A stretch of DNA of 12,592 nucleotides from Prevotellaceae bacterium (lineage in GTDB: Bacteria; Bacteroidota; Bacteroidia; Bacteroidales; Paludibacteraceae), in the NCBI GenBank assembly GCA_031270425.1, contig JAISXQ010000066.1:1-12592 (forward strand), read 5' to 3'. A program made the position numbers and the translations under genes. The notes below the pieces were generated by a model. It was given only the letters and a program-made list of their open reading frames with translations. It had not been told where the DNA came from and searched no databases. Numbering within the stretch: the stretch's first letter is position 1; every line of letters starts with the position of its first letter. Shown in pieces: positions 1 to 7,359 of the stretch.

Positions 1-56
1 GCACATCAGCACATTAGCACATCAACACATTAGCAAATCAGCACATTAACATCATA
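1..56. repeat. 8-bp tandem repeat upstream of the transglycosylase gene
   Basis: The window opens inside a clean 8-bp tandem repeat. Units alternate GCACATCA and GCACATTA, with single-base variants at 25 (ACACATTA) and 33 (GCAAATCA), giving three 16-bp dimers over 1-48 and a decayed unit at 49-56. It ends five bases before the ATG at 62, so it would form the untranslated leader of that gene. It may extend further upstream, outside the window. Function is unknown; no promoter element is visible inside it. Confidence 0.85.
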
Positions 57-61
57 AAAGG

Positions 62-1462
62 ATGAATCATAACGTTAAAATACTCGTCGCAGCATGTATT
101 TTCATCAACAATCTCTGTCTTTTTTCACAAAAAGCAGGGCAAGAATCTTCGACGCTACAAGCAGGGCAAGAAATGGGAAAAGACAGGGAAGCCATGTTCG
201 ACAGCGCATTTAACGAAGAAAATATCGACGTTGACAGCGTCATTGCCCTGCCTGCCGGATTGGACGACGTACTCGATGGAGGCGCCGGAAAAACAGGCGT
301 TTTCGACGATGAGGCTTCTGTCCCTCCCCGTTTTTTGGAGATGCTCGATTTCCTGCTGTACAGTTGGGCGCTGGAAAAAACAAAAGGAGCGGATTGTTTT
401 CCCGACAGCAACGTGGTAACGCCGCCCGATTCTGTTTTCCGCGACCGTCTGGCGCGTTTGCCCTGCATTATGGAAATGCCCTATAACTCCATTGTTCAGT
501 CGTTCATCAATTTATATACCGTTCAGAAACGCCTGCAAATGGAATACATGCTCGGCGTTGGTAAGTTTTATTTCCCGCTTTTCGAAGAAGTGTTGGCTGC
601 CAACGATATGCCGTTGGAACTGAAATATCTTCCAGTAATAGAGTCCGCCCTTAACCCGAGCGCCTACTCGCACATGGGCGCCGCCGGATTGTGGCAATTT
701 ATGGTTGGAACCGGACGCATGTACGAATTGGAAATAAACAGTTTGGTGGACGAGCGAATGGATCCCATAAAATCGACGCACGCGGCAATACGTTATTTAA
801 AAGACCTGTATGCCATTTACAGCGACTGGCATCTGGTTATTGCCGCCTACAACTGCGGTCCGGGCAATGTGCGCAAAGCCATCAGCCGTTCGGGAGGCAA
901 ACGCGACTATTGGGCTATTTATCCCTATCTCCCGAGGGAAACAAGGGGCTATGTGCCTACTTTCATCGCGGCTGTTTACGCTATGGAGTATGCGCCGGAA
1001 CATAATATTTGTCCGGCTCCCGTCGAACTTCCGGTAATAAGCGACACCATCCACATACGGGAAACCATCCATTTCGAACAAATCTCCGCCGCAACTGGAA
1101 TTTCCGTAGAAGAATTGCGCTATATGAACCCGCAGTACAGAAAAAATATTGTTCCCGGATTGTATAAACCCTATGCGTTGAGGCTGCCGGCGGAATATTT
1201 GAGTCCTTTTATCGAAAAATACGATGAAATCGTGCAACACAGAGCCGACGAACTGATCAACAACCGCCGCAAGGAAATTGAAATAGCGCGTCAGTCGGCT
1301 TCGGGAAGTTCGGGAAAGGGGATTTACCACACGGTAAGGAAAGGGGAAACTCTGGGACATATTGCGCTGAAATACGGCGTTTCGGTAAATAAACTCCGTC
1401 AGTGGAATAATATCAGGGGTAACCTTATCCGGCAAGGACAGCGGTTGAAGATAATGAAGTAA
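62..1462 (+). CDS. mltD: MltD-type membrane-associated lytic murein transglycosylase with LysM
   Basis: This protein cleaves the MurNAc-GlcNAc bond of peptidoglycan to form 1,6-anhydro-MurNAc, acting in the periplasm. The 466 residues start with a hydrophobic signal segment (about 5-22, likely cut after FS; there is no convincing lipobox). A low-complexity acidic region follows to about 90, then the SLT catalytic domain at about 175-315. That domain has PVIESALNP with catalytic Glu194, the GLWQFM motif (209-214) and [10 protein letters not shown] (261-270). A degenerate LysM-like segment lies at about 332-376 and a clear C-terminal LysM at 422-465 ([10 protein letters not shown] start). This order matches the MltD family. 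The ATG at 62 gives the signal peptide directly. A 13-bp direct repeat (133-145 and 160-172) duplicates the residues AGQE near the mature N-terminus. The family assignment is secure; MltD orthology is by domain order. Confidence 0.93.
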   Translation: MNHNVKILVAACIFINNLCLFSQKAGQESSTLQAGQEMGKDREAMFDSAFNEENIDVDSVIALPAGLDDVLDGGAGKTGVFDDEASVPPRFLEMLDFLLYSWALEKTKGADCFPDSNVVTPPDSVFRDRLARLPCIMEMPYNSIVQSFINLYTVQKRLQMEYMLGVGKFYFPLFEEVLAANDMPLELKYLPVIESALNPSAYSHMGAAGLWQFMVGTGRMYELEINSLVDERMDPIKSTHAAIRYLKDLYAIYSDWHLVIAAYNCGPGNVRKAISRSGGKRDYWAIYPYLPRETRGYVPTFIAAVYAMEYAPEHNICPAPVELPVISDTIHIRETIHFEQISAATGISVEELRYMNPQYRKNIVPGLYKPYALRLPAEYLSPFIEKYDEIVQHRADELINNRRKEIEIARQSASGSSGKGIYHTVRKGETLGHIALKYGVSVNKLRQWNNIRGNLIRQGQRLKIMK

Positions 1463-1467
1463 AAAAC

Positions 1468-1626
1468 TCTCGATTTTTCGAGAAATAGCCCGACAGGGCT
1501 TGAATATCAATAGAAAAATGGGAATACCCCACCCACACAGCCCTGTTAGAGGTTGAACTCCTACGGAGTTTCGGTGAAAGGGGACGGCATTCGTCCCGAT
1601 AAACTATCGGGATTTCCTAACGGAAA
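1468..1626. repeat. Chain of small intergenic hairpins
   Basis: The spacer after the transglycosylase gene (1463-1720) has no credible gene. It holds consecutive short inverted repeats: TCTCGA/TCGAGA (1468-1483), AGCCC/GGGCT (1487-1500), AACTCC/GGAGTT around TAC (1556-1570), GGGACG/CGTCCC (1581-1597), TCCCGATA/TATCGGGA around AAC (1594-1612, sharing four bases with the previous one) and TTTCC/GGAAA (1613-1626). None is followed by a proper T-tract, so they are poor intrinsic terminators. The triloop style (TAC, AAC) is shared with other repeats in this window. This looks like a composite of intergenic palindromic repeat elements of the kind common in Bacteroidetes genomes. Folding in RNA is inferred. 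Confidence 0.7.
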
Positions 1627-1671
1627 AAGGAAGGAACAAAAACAAGGATAGAAAAGATAACCGGAGTTAGG

Positions 1672-1712
1672 TAGTAGTGTTCTCACTTTTCGCTACTCAC
1701 TTCTCACTACTA
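1672..1712. repeat. Degenerate CTCACT-type repeat with inverted ends before the merR-type gene
   Basis: The inverted arms TAGTAGTG (1672-1679) and CACTACTA (1705-1712) enclose a degenerate direct repeat of CTCACTT/CTACTCACTT words. The block ends eight bases before the ATG at 1721, so it forms the leader of the MerR-type gene. No TAnnTTTG promoter element was found in 1463-1720. Confidence 0.5.
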
Positions 1713-1720
1713 AAATAAAA

Positions 1721-2047
1721 ATGGAAAAACTGTATTATTCCATATCGGAAGTATCTGAAATGCTGGATATTAGCCTATCCAATCTCCGTTTTTGGGAAAA
1801 GGAATTTAAGCAGCTAAAACCCAAACGCAACAAGAAACAAACGCGCTTTTACAGCGAAAACGATATTAACCTGATCAAACAAATACAATATTTGGTCGAC
1901 GTTCAGAAACTCACTCTCGATGGAGCCAAGCAAAAATTGGAAGATAAAAAAGATAGGGTCGCCAAACAACAAGAGCTTTCCGAACGTTTAAAGGAAATAC
2001 GAAAAGAACTGGCGGGGATTGCGAAACAGTTGGAGACTCCATTTTGA
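1721..2047 (+). CDS. MerR-family DNA-binding transcriptional regulator (minimal form)
   Basis: This 108-residue protein has a MerR-type winged helix-turn-helix at the N-terminus. YYSISEVSEMLDIS (5-18) is the helix-turn-helix, LRFWEKEF (22-29) follows with the family's typical aromatic position at Trp25, and the wing includes RFYSENDI (42-49). A lysine/glutamate-rich helix at about 70-104 is a likely dimerisation coiled coil. There is no C-terminal effector domain and no metal-binding cysteines, so the signal it senses is unknown. This short form is widespread in Bacteroidetes. Its stop lies 18 bp before the uvrA start with no room for a promoter, so the two are probably one transcript. Control of uvrA by this protein is possible but not shown. 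Confidence 0.88.
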   Translation: MEKLYYSISEVSEMLDISLSNLRFWEKEFKQLKPKRNKKQTRFYSENDINLIKQIQYLVDVQKLTLDGAKQKLEDKKDRVAKQQELSERLKEIRKELAGIAKQLETPF

Positions 2048-2065
2048 TTTACAATTTAATTATTA

Positions 2066-4972
2066 ATGACAACAACTATACATCCGCCTGCAAGCGAAAA
2101 AAGAATTGATGTTATCGGGGCAAGGGTACACAACCTCAAAAACATCGATGTTTCCATTCCGCGGAATGCACTGACGGTTATTACCGGATTGAGCGGAAGC
2201 GGGAAATCGTCCTTAGCTTTCGATACCATTTTCGCCGAAGGGCAACGCCGCTATATCGAAACCTTTTCGGCTTACGCACGCAGCTTCTTAGGCAATTTGG
2301 AGCGTCCCGACGTTGATGAAATCAATGGTTTGAGTCCGGTTATCTCTATCGAACAGAAAACGACGAATAAAAATCCGCGTTCCACGGTGGGAACCACCAC
2401 CGAAATATACGATTTCCTGCGCTTGTTGTACGCCCGCGCCGGGACTGCGTATTCCTACGTTACCGGCGAAAAGATGGTCAAATATTCGGAAGACCAAATC
2501 GTCGACTTGATATTAAAAGACTACGGAGGCAATAAAGTCTATCTGTTGGCTCCTGTTGTTCGCGGGAGGAAAGGTCATTACAAAGAACTTTTCGAGCAGA
2601 TACGTAAGAAAGGCTATCTTCATGTCCGTATCGACGGCGAGATTAAGGATTTAGTGCATGGCATGCGCATCGACCGCTATAAGATACACCACGTCGAAAT
2701 CGTTATCGACCGCTTGGAAATAAGCGAAAAAGACCGCCGCAGGCTGAAAGATTCCATACAAAAAGCCATGCGGCAAGGCAACGGTGTTGTGATGGTAGTC
2801 TCCGCTAACCCCACCGAAGGAGGAAAAAATTCCTCCCCTTCGGGGAGCTTGGAAGGGACTAATCCTAAGGAGGATTTAGGGGATTATCGCTACTTCTCCA
2901 AATCCCTGATGTGTCCTACTTCGGGTATTTCTTACGACGAACCCGCGCCGTACAGTTTCTCCTTCAACTTGCCGCAGGGAGCCTGCCCGCATTGTAAAGG
3001 ATTGGGATATACCAACTTGATTGATATGGAAAAAATTATCCCCGACAAATCCGTCAGCATTTACAACGGAGGAATATTGCCGCTCGGTAAATATAAAAAT
3101 ACAATCATTTTCTGGCAGATAGAAGCCATTCTCGAAAAATACGGCGTAAAAATAAAACAGCCTGTTTCCGAAATACCCGGCGAAGCCATCGACGAAATAA
3201 TGAACGGAACGGAAGAACGTTTGAACATCAAAAACCAGTCGCTGGGAAATTCAAATTACTTTTTAAGCTACGAAGGCATTCTGCGATACATCGAAATACA
3301 ACAGGAAAACGGCGTTTCGGCAAGCGAACAAAAATGGGCGAATCAATATTATAAAACGGTAATATGTCCCGAATGTAAGGGAGCCAGATTGCGCCGCGAA
3401 TCGTTGCATTTCCGCATACACGATAAAAATATATCCGAACTTTCGGCAATGGACTTGAACGAATTGTCGGAATGGATAAAAAATGTGGATAGATTCCTTA
3501 CGGAAAAGCAACGGGCTATCGCAACCGAAATAATAAAGGAAATCGCTACCCGCCTGCAATTTTTACTCGATGTGGGATTAAGCTATCTTTCGCTCAACCG
3601 GAGTTCGCAATCGCTCTCCGGCGGCGAAAGCCAGCGCATCCGTCTGGCAACGCAAATAGGCACTCAATTGGTCAATGTGCTTTACATTCTCGACGAACCG
3701 AGCATCGGGCTTCACCAACGCGACAATTTACGCTTGATAAACTCGTTGAAGCAGTTGCGCGACGTCGGCAATTCGGTGATTGTGGTGGAGCACGACAAGG
3801 AGATGATGCTGGCTTCGGATTATGTTGTCGATTTGGGGCCGCGTGCCGGACGTTTCGGGGGCGAAGTGGTTTTTTCGGGAAGCCCTTCCGAAATGCTGCA
3901 AGCCGGAACGCTTACATCCGCCTACCTCAACGGAACGAAAAAAATAGAAATTCCCGAGAAAATACGCGATGGAAACGGAACGAAAATCGTATTGAAAGGA
4001 GCGCGCGGAAACAACCTGAAAAACGTTACGGTAGAGTTTCCTTTGGGAAAAATGATTTGTATAACAGGTGTTTCGGGCAGCGGTAAATCAACGCTGATTT
4101 CCGACACTTTGCAGCCGGTTTTAAGCCAGCATTTCTACCGTTCGCTTCAAGATCCGCTACCCTACGAAAGCATCGAAGGCATAGAACACGTCGATAAAGT
4201 GGTGGAAGTAAACCAGACTCCCATCGGACGCACGCCCCGTTCCAACCCTGCCACCTATACCGGAGTGTTTTCCGACATTCGGAACCTCTTTGCCTCGCTC
4301 CCCGAAGCCAAAATCCGCGCCTACAAACCGGGGCGATTCTCCTTCAACACCGCCGGTGGACGCTGCGAAACTTGCGGTGGAAACGGATATAAAACCATTG
4401 AAATGAATTTCCTGCCCGATGTGTATGTACTCTGCGAAACCTGCAACGGAAAACGCTACAACCGCGAGACACTGGAAGTCCGCTTTAAGGGAAAATCTAT
4501 TGCCGACGTACTTGATATGACTATCAACCGCGCCGTCGAATTTTTTGAAAACCAGACCTCTATCCTGAACAAGATAAAAACGCTTCAAGATGTTGGCTTG
4601 GGTTACATAAAACTCGGACAATCGAGCACGACGCTTTCGGGAGGCGAAAGCCAGCGCGTGAAATTAGCGACCGAGTTATCGAAACGCGACACGGGAAAAA
4701 CGGTTTATATTCTCGACGAACCAACAACAGGACTTCATTTTGAAGATATTCGGGTGCTGTTGGGCGTGTTGAATAAATTAGTGGATAAGGGCAACACCGT
4801 TATTATTATCGAACACAATATAGATGTGCTGAAAGTCGCCGACTATATTATTGATATTGGACCCGAAGGAGGCGCTGCCGGCGGAAAAATCATTTGCAGC
4901 GGAACCCCGCGCGAAATTGCCGGTCATCCCGAAAGTTTTACGGGGAAATTTTTACGGGAAGAACTGTTTTGA
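2066..4972 (+). CDS. uvrA: UvrABC excinuclease subunit A
   Basis: UvrA is the damage-recognition ATPase of nucleotide excision repair in the cytoplasm; it loads UvrB at lesions. All hallmarks are present: Walker A at 41-49 (GLSGSGKSS) and 668-676 (GVSGSGKST), ABC signatures LSGGESQR at 517-524 and 857-864, and Walker B at 538-546 (VLYILDEPS) and 879-887. The C-terminal zinc module uses Cys767/770 and 790/793. An additional CPEC pair lies at 434-437. In the first zinc module, Cys283 is followed by Ser286 instead of Cys, while Cys307 and Cys310 remain; from memory this substitution is usual in Bacteroidetes. The length of 968 residues exceeds the usual roughly 940 because of an in-frame palindromic repeat encoding about residues 248-273, just before the first zinc module. 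The frame is intact throughout, so the protein is probably functional. Confidence 0.97.
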   Translation: MTTTIHPPASEKRIDVIGARVHNLKNIDVSIPRNALTVITGLSGSGKSSLAFDTIFAEGQRRYIETFSAYARSFLGNLERPDVDEINGLSPVISIEQKTTNKNPRSTVGTTTEIYDFLRLLYARAGTAYSYVTGEKMVKYSEDQIVDLILKDYGGNKVYLLAPVVRGRKGHYKELFEQIRKKGYLHVRIDGEIKDLVHGMRIDRYKIHHVEIVIDRLEISEKDRRRLKDSIQKAMRQGNGVVMVVSANPTEGGKNSSPSGSLEGTNPKEDLGDYRYFSKSLMCPTSGISYDEPAPYSFSFNLPQGACPHCKGLGYTNLIDMEKIIPDKSVSIYNGGILPLGKYKNTIIFWQIEAILEKYGVKIKQPVSEIPGEAIDEIMNGTEERLNIKNQSLGNSNYFLSYEGILRYIEIQQENGVSASEQKWANQYYKTVICPECKGARLRRESLHFRIHDKNISELSAMDLNELSEWIKNVDRFLTEKQRAIATEIIKEIATRLQFLLDVGLSYLSLNRSSQSLSGGESQRIRLATQIGTQLVNVLYILDEPSIGLHQRDNLRLINSLKQLRDVGNSVIVVEHDKEMMLASDYVVDLGPRAGRFGGEVVFSGSPSEMLQAGTLTSAYLNGTKKIEIPEKIRDGNGTKIVLKGARGNNLKNVTVEFPLGKMICITGVSGSGKSTLISDTLQPVLSQHFYRSLQDPLPYESIEGIEHVDKVVEVNQTPIGRTPRSNPATYTGVFSDIRNLFASLPEAKIRAYKPGRFSFNTAGGRCETCGGNGYKTIEMNFLPDVYVLCETCNGKRYNRETLEVRFKGKSIADVLDMTINRAVEFFENQTSILNKIKTLQDVGLGYIKLGQSSTTLSGGESQRVKLATELSKRDTGKTVYILDEPTTGLHFEDIRVLLGVLNKLVDKGNTVIIIEHNIDVLKVADYIIDIGPEGGAAGGKIICSGTPREIAGHPESFTGKFLREELF
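2806..2886. repeat. Palindromic repeat element inserted in frame in uvrA
   Basis: This segment has near-inverted ends: TAACCCC (2806-2812) against GGGG-A-TTA (2879-2886). Inside it are CTCCCC/GGGGAG around a TTC loop (2833-2847) and AATCCT/AGGATT (2861-2876). CCGAAGGAGG (2814-2823) also pairs with 2832-2843 if two bases bulge out. Its composition (runs of C, G, TTC, GGAGG) is unlike the surrounding coding sequence and like Bacteroidetes intergenic repeats. It is translated as about 26 Gly/Ser/Pro/Lys/Glu-rich residues (248-273) with no counterpart expected in UvrA. A 14-nt core (2835-2848) recurs identically at 7388-7401. Confidence 0.75.
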
Positions 4973-5045
4973 AAGAAATCCGTGTTATTTGTGTTCTAAT
5001 AAAAAGATTTACGGAATATTTTATCCGAATAAGCACATAATATCG

Positions 5046-5053
5046 TAAATTTG
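5046..5053 (+). promoter_or_regulatory. Probable Bacteroidetes -7 promoter element (TAAATTTG)
   Basis: TAAATTTG matches the phylum consensus TAnnTTTG and lies 46 bases before the lipoprotein ATG, in the only spacer between uvrA and that gene. No good TTTG -33 element is seen at the expected distance; the T-rich stretch at 5019-5022 is a weak candidate. It would drive the DUF3298 gene and probably the membrane-protein gene after it. Confidence 0.5.
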
Positions 5054-5099
5054 TCCCGTTGTTTGTATTCAATCATTACTTTTTAAAATTAATAATCGT

Positions 5100-5921
5100 A
5101 TGAAACAAGTACTCTTTTTTATCAGCCTGAGTTTGACATTGCTATTATTTTTTGCGTGTAAAGAAAGCGATAACATCAAACTGGCGTCCCTAAACTATGC
5201 CGACGCCTACTATTTATCTTCCGATACGACGCAAGGCGCCTTAGTTGTTTCGATACAGGTAGAATTGCCCGCCGGAAAAATGAAGGCGGATTCTGTTATT
5301 CGGGCTTTTCTTGTGGACGTTATTTTTGGCGGGAGTTATACAGGGCTGTCCGACGCTGATATTGTATCAGCCTTTACCTCCGATTTAAAACAGGACTATC
5401 GCGCAAATAACGAACCGCTGTTGTCGGAGTTGGAGGACGAGGAACATTCGTATTCGCTCAACAACGAACATTTCATCGAAGGTTTTCCCTTGCTGAATGA
5501 TAAAAACATCTTTTCCTACGGCGTAAACCATTACGCATATATGGGCGGAGCACATGGAATCGATATGCGTTCCTATTATAGTTTCGACTTGAAAACGTTA
5601 AAACCTGTTACCGAACAGAATTTGTTTGCGGACGGCTGCGAGGCGGAACTTATCGAACTGCTTAAAACAAGAATTATCGAAGAAAGCGAGTTTATACACT
5701 CTATGGAAGATCTGAAAAATTCCGACTATTATGTGGATTCCATTAAACCGAACGGTAATTTTTACATTTCGGACGAAGCGATTACCTACGTTTTCAATCC
5801 TTACGAAATAGCGCCCTATTATATGGGACATACCGAAATATCGCTTCCGTACAGCAGAATCGCGCATTTACTGAAACTCGAAAATCCAGTGGCTTATCTT
5901 GCCGGAGAAACGAAGAAATAA
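5100..5921 (+). CDS. DUF3298 (RsiV-like C-terminal domain) lipoprotein
   Basis: This is a predicted envelope lipoprotein of 273 residues. A hydrophobic signal (4-19) ends in the lipobox-like FFAC with Cys20 as the lipidated residue. The region of about 25-140 corresponds to the DUF4163/PdaC-like half. The C-terminal half is DUF3298, recognised by GGAHG (149-153) and by NPYEIAPYYMGHTEISLPY (233-251), a signature of that family. Related domains occur in the anti-sigma factor RsiV, where they bind lysozyme, and in peptidoglycan deacetylase PdaC, but the role of the stand-alone Bacteroidetes lipoproteins is not established. There is no anti-sigma domain or transmembrane helix here. The following gene is 34 bp downstream. 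Domain assignment is confident; function is open. Confidence 0.85.
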   Translation: MKQVLFFISLSLTLLLFFACKESDNIKLASLNYADAYYLSSDTTQGALVVSIQVELPAGKMKADSVIRAFLVDVIFGGSYTGLSDADIVSAFTSDLKQDYRANNEPLLSELEDEEHSYSLNNEHFIEGFPLLNDKNIFSYGVNHYAYMGGAHGIDMRSYYSFDLKTLKPVTEQNLFADGCEAELIELLKTRIIEESEFIHSMEDLKNSDYYVDSIKPNGNFYISDEAITYVFNPYEIAPYYMGHTEISLPYSRIAHLLKLENPVAYLAGETKK

Positions 5922-5925
5922 CGGC

Positions 5926-5949
5926 AATCGCAAATCCTAAATCGCAAAT
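5926..5949. repeat. Short direct repeat in the leader of the small membrane protein gene
   Basis: AATCGCAAAT occurs at 5926-5935 and 5940-5949 (14-bp period, CCTA between the copies), filling most of the 34-bp gap and ending six bases before the ATG at 5956. It is too short for strong claims but follows the same start-proximal pattern as the repeats at 1-56, 1672-1712 and 6291-6561. Confidence 0.5.
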
Positions 5950-5955
5950 TAATTT

Positions 5956-6282
5956 ATGGCTGCAAAAAAAGATAACCGTCTGGCTTGGGGCGTTTCACTG
6001 CTTGTATTCGGCTGCCTCTTCCTGCTTCGTCAGTTCCACCTTATTCCGGCGGATATGGCGGTTTACATTTTCGACGTAACAAGCTACCTGTTTATTATCG
6101 GGATTATTTTTCTTATTTGCCACAGCAACAAAAGTATCGGCTGGATACTTGTCGTCTTGGGTATATTGTTCCGGTTGTCGGACATTGTCCGCTTTACACA
6201 AAATTTATCCGACTACATCTGGCCTGTCTTGCTTATCGTTGCCGGAATTGTGTTGGTTTTCGGGGTGAAGAAAGGGAAATAA
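5956..6282 (+). CDS. Small four-helix membrane protein, LiaF/LiaI-like (DUF5668-type)
   Basis: This 108-residue inner-membrane protein has four predicted hydrophobic helices at about 10-27, 38-55, 60-74 and 87-104, a Lys/Arg-rich start (AAKKDNR) and a basic end (VKKGK). The arrangement, with a conserved-looking YIWPVLLIVAGI stretch in the last helix (88-99), resembles the N-terminal membrane region of LiaF and stand-alone DUF5668 proteins. In Firmicutes LiaF takes part in sensing envelope stress; the role of the short Bacteroidetes form is not known. The soluble C-terminal domain of LiaF is absent. It lies 34 bp after the lipoprotein gene and is probably co-transcribed with it, suggesting an envelope-related pair. 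The hairpin array begins nine bases after its stop. Confidence 0.7.
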   Translation: MAAKKDNRLAWGVSLLVFGCLFLLRQFHLIPADMAVYIFDVTSYLFIIGIIFLICHSNKSIGWILVVLGILFRLSDIVRFTQNLSDYIWPVLLIVAGIVLVFGVKKGK

Positions 6283-6290
6283 ATCATACG

Positions 6291-6561
6291 TTAGTTGCGC
6301 TTCGCGCGTTACTTGCGTTGCGTTATTCGCTTCGCGTTATTTGCGCTTCGCGTTAGTTGCGCTTCGCGCGTTATTCGGCTTCGCCGTAAGAACATAACGT
6401 AATAACGTCCGCAGGGCAAAATAACGTGCGAAGCACAATAACGCGCGAAGCGCAAATAACAGCGAAGCTAAGTAACGTGCGAAGCACAACTAACGCGCGA
6501 AGCGCAAATAACGTGCGAAGCACAACTAACGCGCGAAGCGCAAAAACATGCGAAGCATAAA
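6291..6561. repeat. Inverted-orientation array of about 15 short hairpin units (REP/BIME-like)
   Basis: The right half has nine units, nearly all 16-19 bp, in one orientation (6403-6561). Each is TAAC plus a hairpin plus AA(A/C/G), except that the last lacks the T of TAAC. Hairpins are GTCC-GCA-GGGC (6407-6417), GTGC-GAA-GCAC (three times), GCGC-GAA-GCGC (three times), AGC-GAA-GCT (6461-6469) and ATGC-GAA-GCAT (6548-6558). The left half (6291-6386) has six units of the reverse complement, such as GTT-GCGC-TTC-GCGC-GTTA (6294-6311). The switch lies at about 6387-6402. Stem bases differ between units while pairing is kept, including one G-T wobble. The array fills the spacer after the small membrane protein gene and runs into the DUF2520 start. 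It may form many small hairpins or one large cruciform. Confidence 0.9.
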
Positions 6562-6565
6562 TTCT

Positions 6566-7348
6566 ATGAAAACAGCATTAATTGGAGCGGGAAACGTAGC
6601 GACGCACATAGCCCTTGCTTTATACGGAAGCGGGGTAGATATTGTTCAGGTTTACAGCCGGGATATTGCTCATTCAGCAGCTATTGCCCATAAGGTAGGA
6701 GCTTTGCCCATCGACGATATGGCAAAAATCGACGATTCTATCGATGTTTTTCTTTTTGCGGTAAAAGACGATGCGATTACGGAACTCCTGAAACGCGCGG
6801 GAAAAAAGGATGTGTTGATGATTCATACGGCGGGAAGCGTATCGATGGATGTATTTAAGGAATACACCGGTAATTACGGAGCGCTTTATCCTTTGCAAAC
6901 TTTTTCGAAAAGCAAAGCGGTAAATTTTGCGGAAATCCCCGTTTTTATCGAAGCAAGTAATGACGAAGCGGAAAGGCAAATCGAAGAACTGGCGCGGAAA
7001 TTATCGCCGGAAATACATTTCGTTAATTCGGAACAGCGAAAGAAAATACACCTGGCGGCGGTGTTCGCCTGTAATTTTACGAACTTTCTATACGATATTT
7101 CGGCGGAAATCGTTGCAGAAGCGGGATTGCCTTTCGATGTGTTGAAACCGCTGATAGCGGAAACGGCAGACAAAATAAAAACGCTGTCGCCGCGCGAAGC
7201 CCAGACCGGTCCGGCAGTACGCGGCGACAAACAAACGATGAACGCCCATCTTGAATTATTGAAGGAGCGTCCGGATTTGCAACGTCTTTACACAGAACTT
7301 TCGGATGGGATAAAATTGGGAATCGGGACTCCGTCATCCGTGTTCTAA
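6566..7348 (+). CDS. Rossmann-fold and DUF2520 domain protein
   Basis: This is a 260-residue cytoplasmic protein of the F420-dependent NADP-oxidoreductase-like class with a C-terminal DUF2520 helical domain. The N-terminus is a dinucleotide-binding fold: MKTALIGAGNVATH with GxGNVA at 7-12, HTAGS at 87-91 and YPLQTFS at 108-114. DUF2520 covers about 127-255, with HLAAVFACNFTN (162-173) and QTGPAVRGD (213-221), both typical of the family. Substrate and reaction are unknown. Start choice: an in-frame ATG at 6548 would add six residues (MRSINS), but that ATG lies inside the last repeat unit, and the Rossmann strand begins right at 6566, the usual N-terminus. The prenyltransferase gene follows after 11 bp, so the two form an operon. 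From memory, relatives often have a KdsC-like phosphatase gene between them; it is absent here. Confidence 0.88.
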   Translation: MKTALIGAGNVATHIALALYGSGVDIVQVYSRDIAHSAAIAHKVGALPIDDMAKIDDSIDVFLFAVKDDAITELLKRAGKKDVLMIHTAGSVSMDVFKEYTGNYGALYPLQTFSKSKAVNFAEIPVFIEASNDEAERQIEELARKLSPEIHFVNSEQRKKIHLAAVFACNFTNFLYDISAEIVAEAGLPFDVLKPLIAETADKIKTLSPREAQTGPAVRGDKQTMNAHLELLKERPDLQRLYTELSDGIKLGIGTPSSVF

Positions 7349-7359
7349 AATAACAAAAT

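Noticed and set aside
1468..1483. Intrinsic terminator of the transglycosylase gene
   Set aside because: The 6-bp hairpin TCTCGA/TCGAGA is not followed by a T-tract; its T-run lies in the loop. It is kept only as part of the hairpin chain.
797..1510. 237-codon minus-strand open frame opposite the transglycosylase
   Set aside because: It is fully antisense to conserved SLT/LysM codons and has no family resemblance.
2806..2886. Insertion sequence or frameshift in uvrA
   Set aside because: The segment is too short to encode a transposase, has no target-site duplication that I can see, and the reading frame is unbroken; a small palindromic repeat fits better.
4157..4621. 154-codon minus-strand open frame inside uvrA
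   Set aside because: It is antisense to the conserved zinc module and ABC region of uvrA; composition is that of a shadow frame.
5985..6356. 123-codon open frame overlapping the small membrane protein
   Set aside because: It is a shadow in another frame of the membrane protein gene that then reads into the repeat array; composition is Arg/Leu-rich and unlike a real protein.
6291..6561. CRISPR array
   Set aside because: Units of about 18 bp are contiguous with no unique spacers, vary in sequence and reverse orientation halfway; there are no cas genes nearby.
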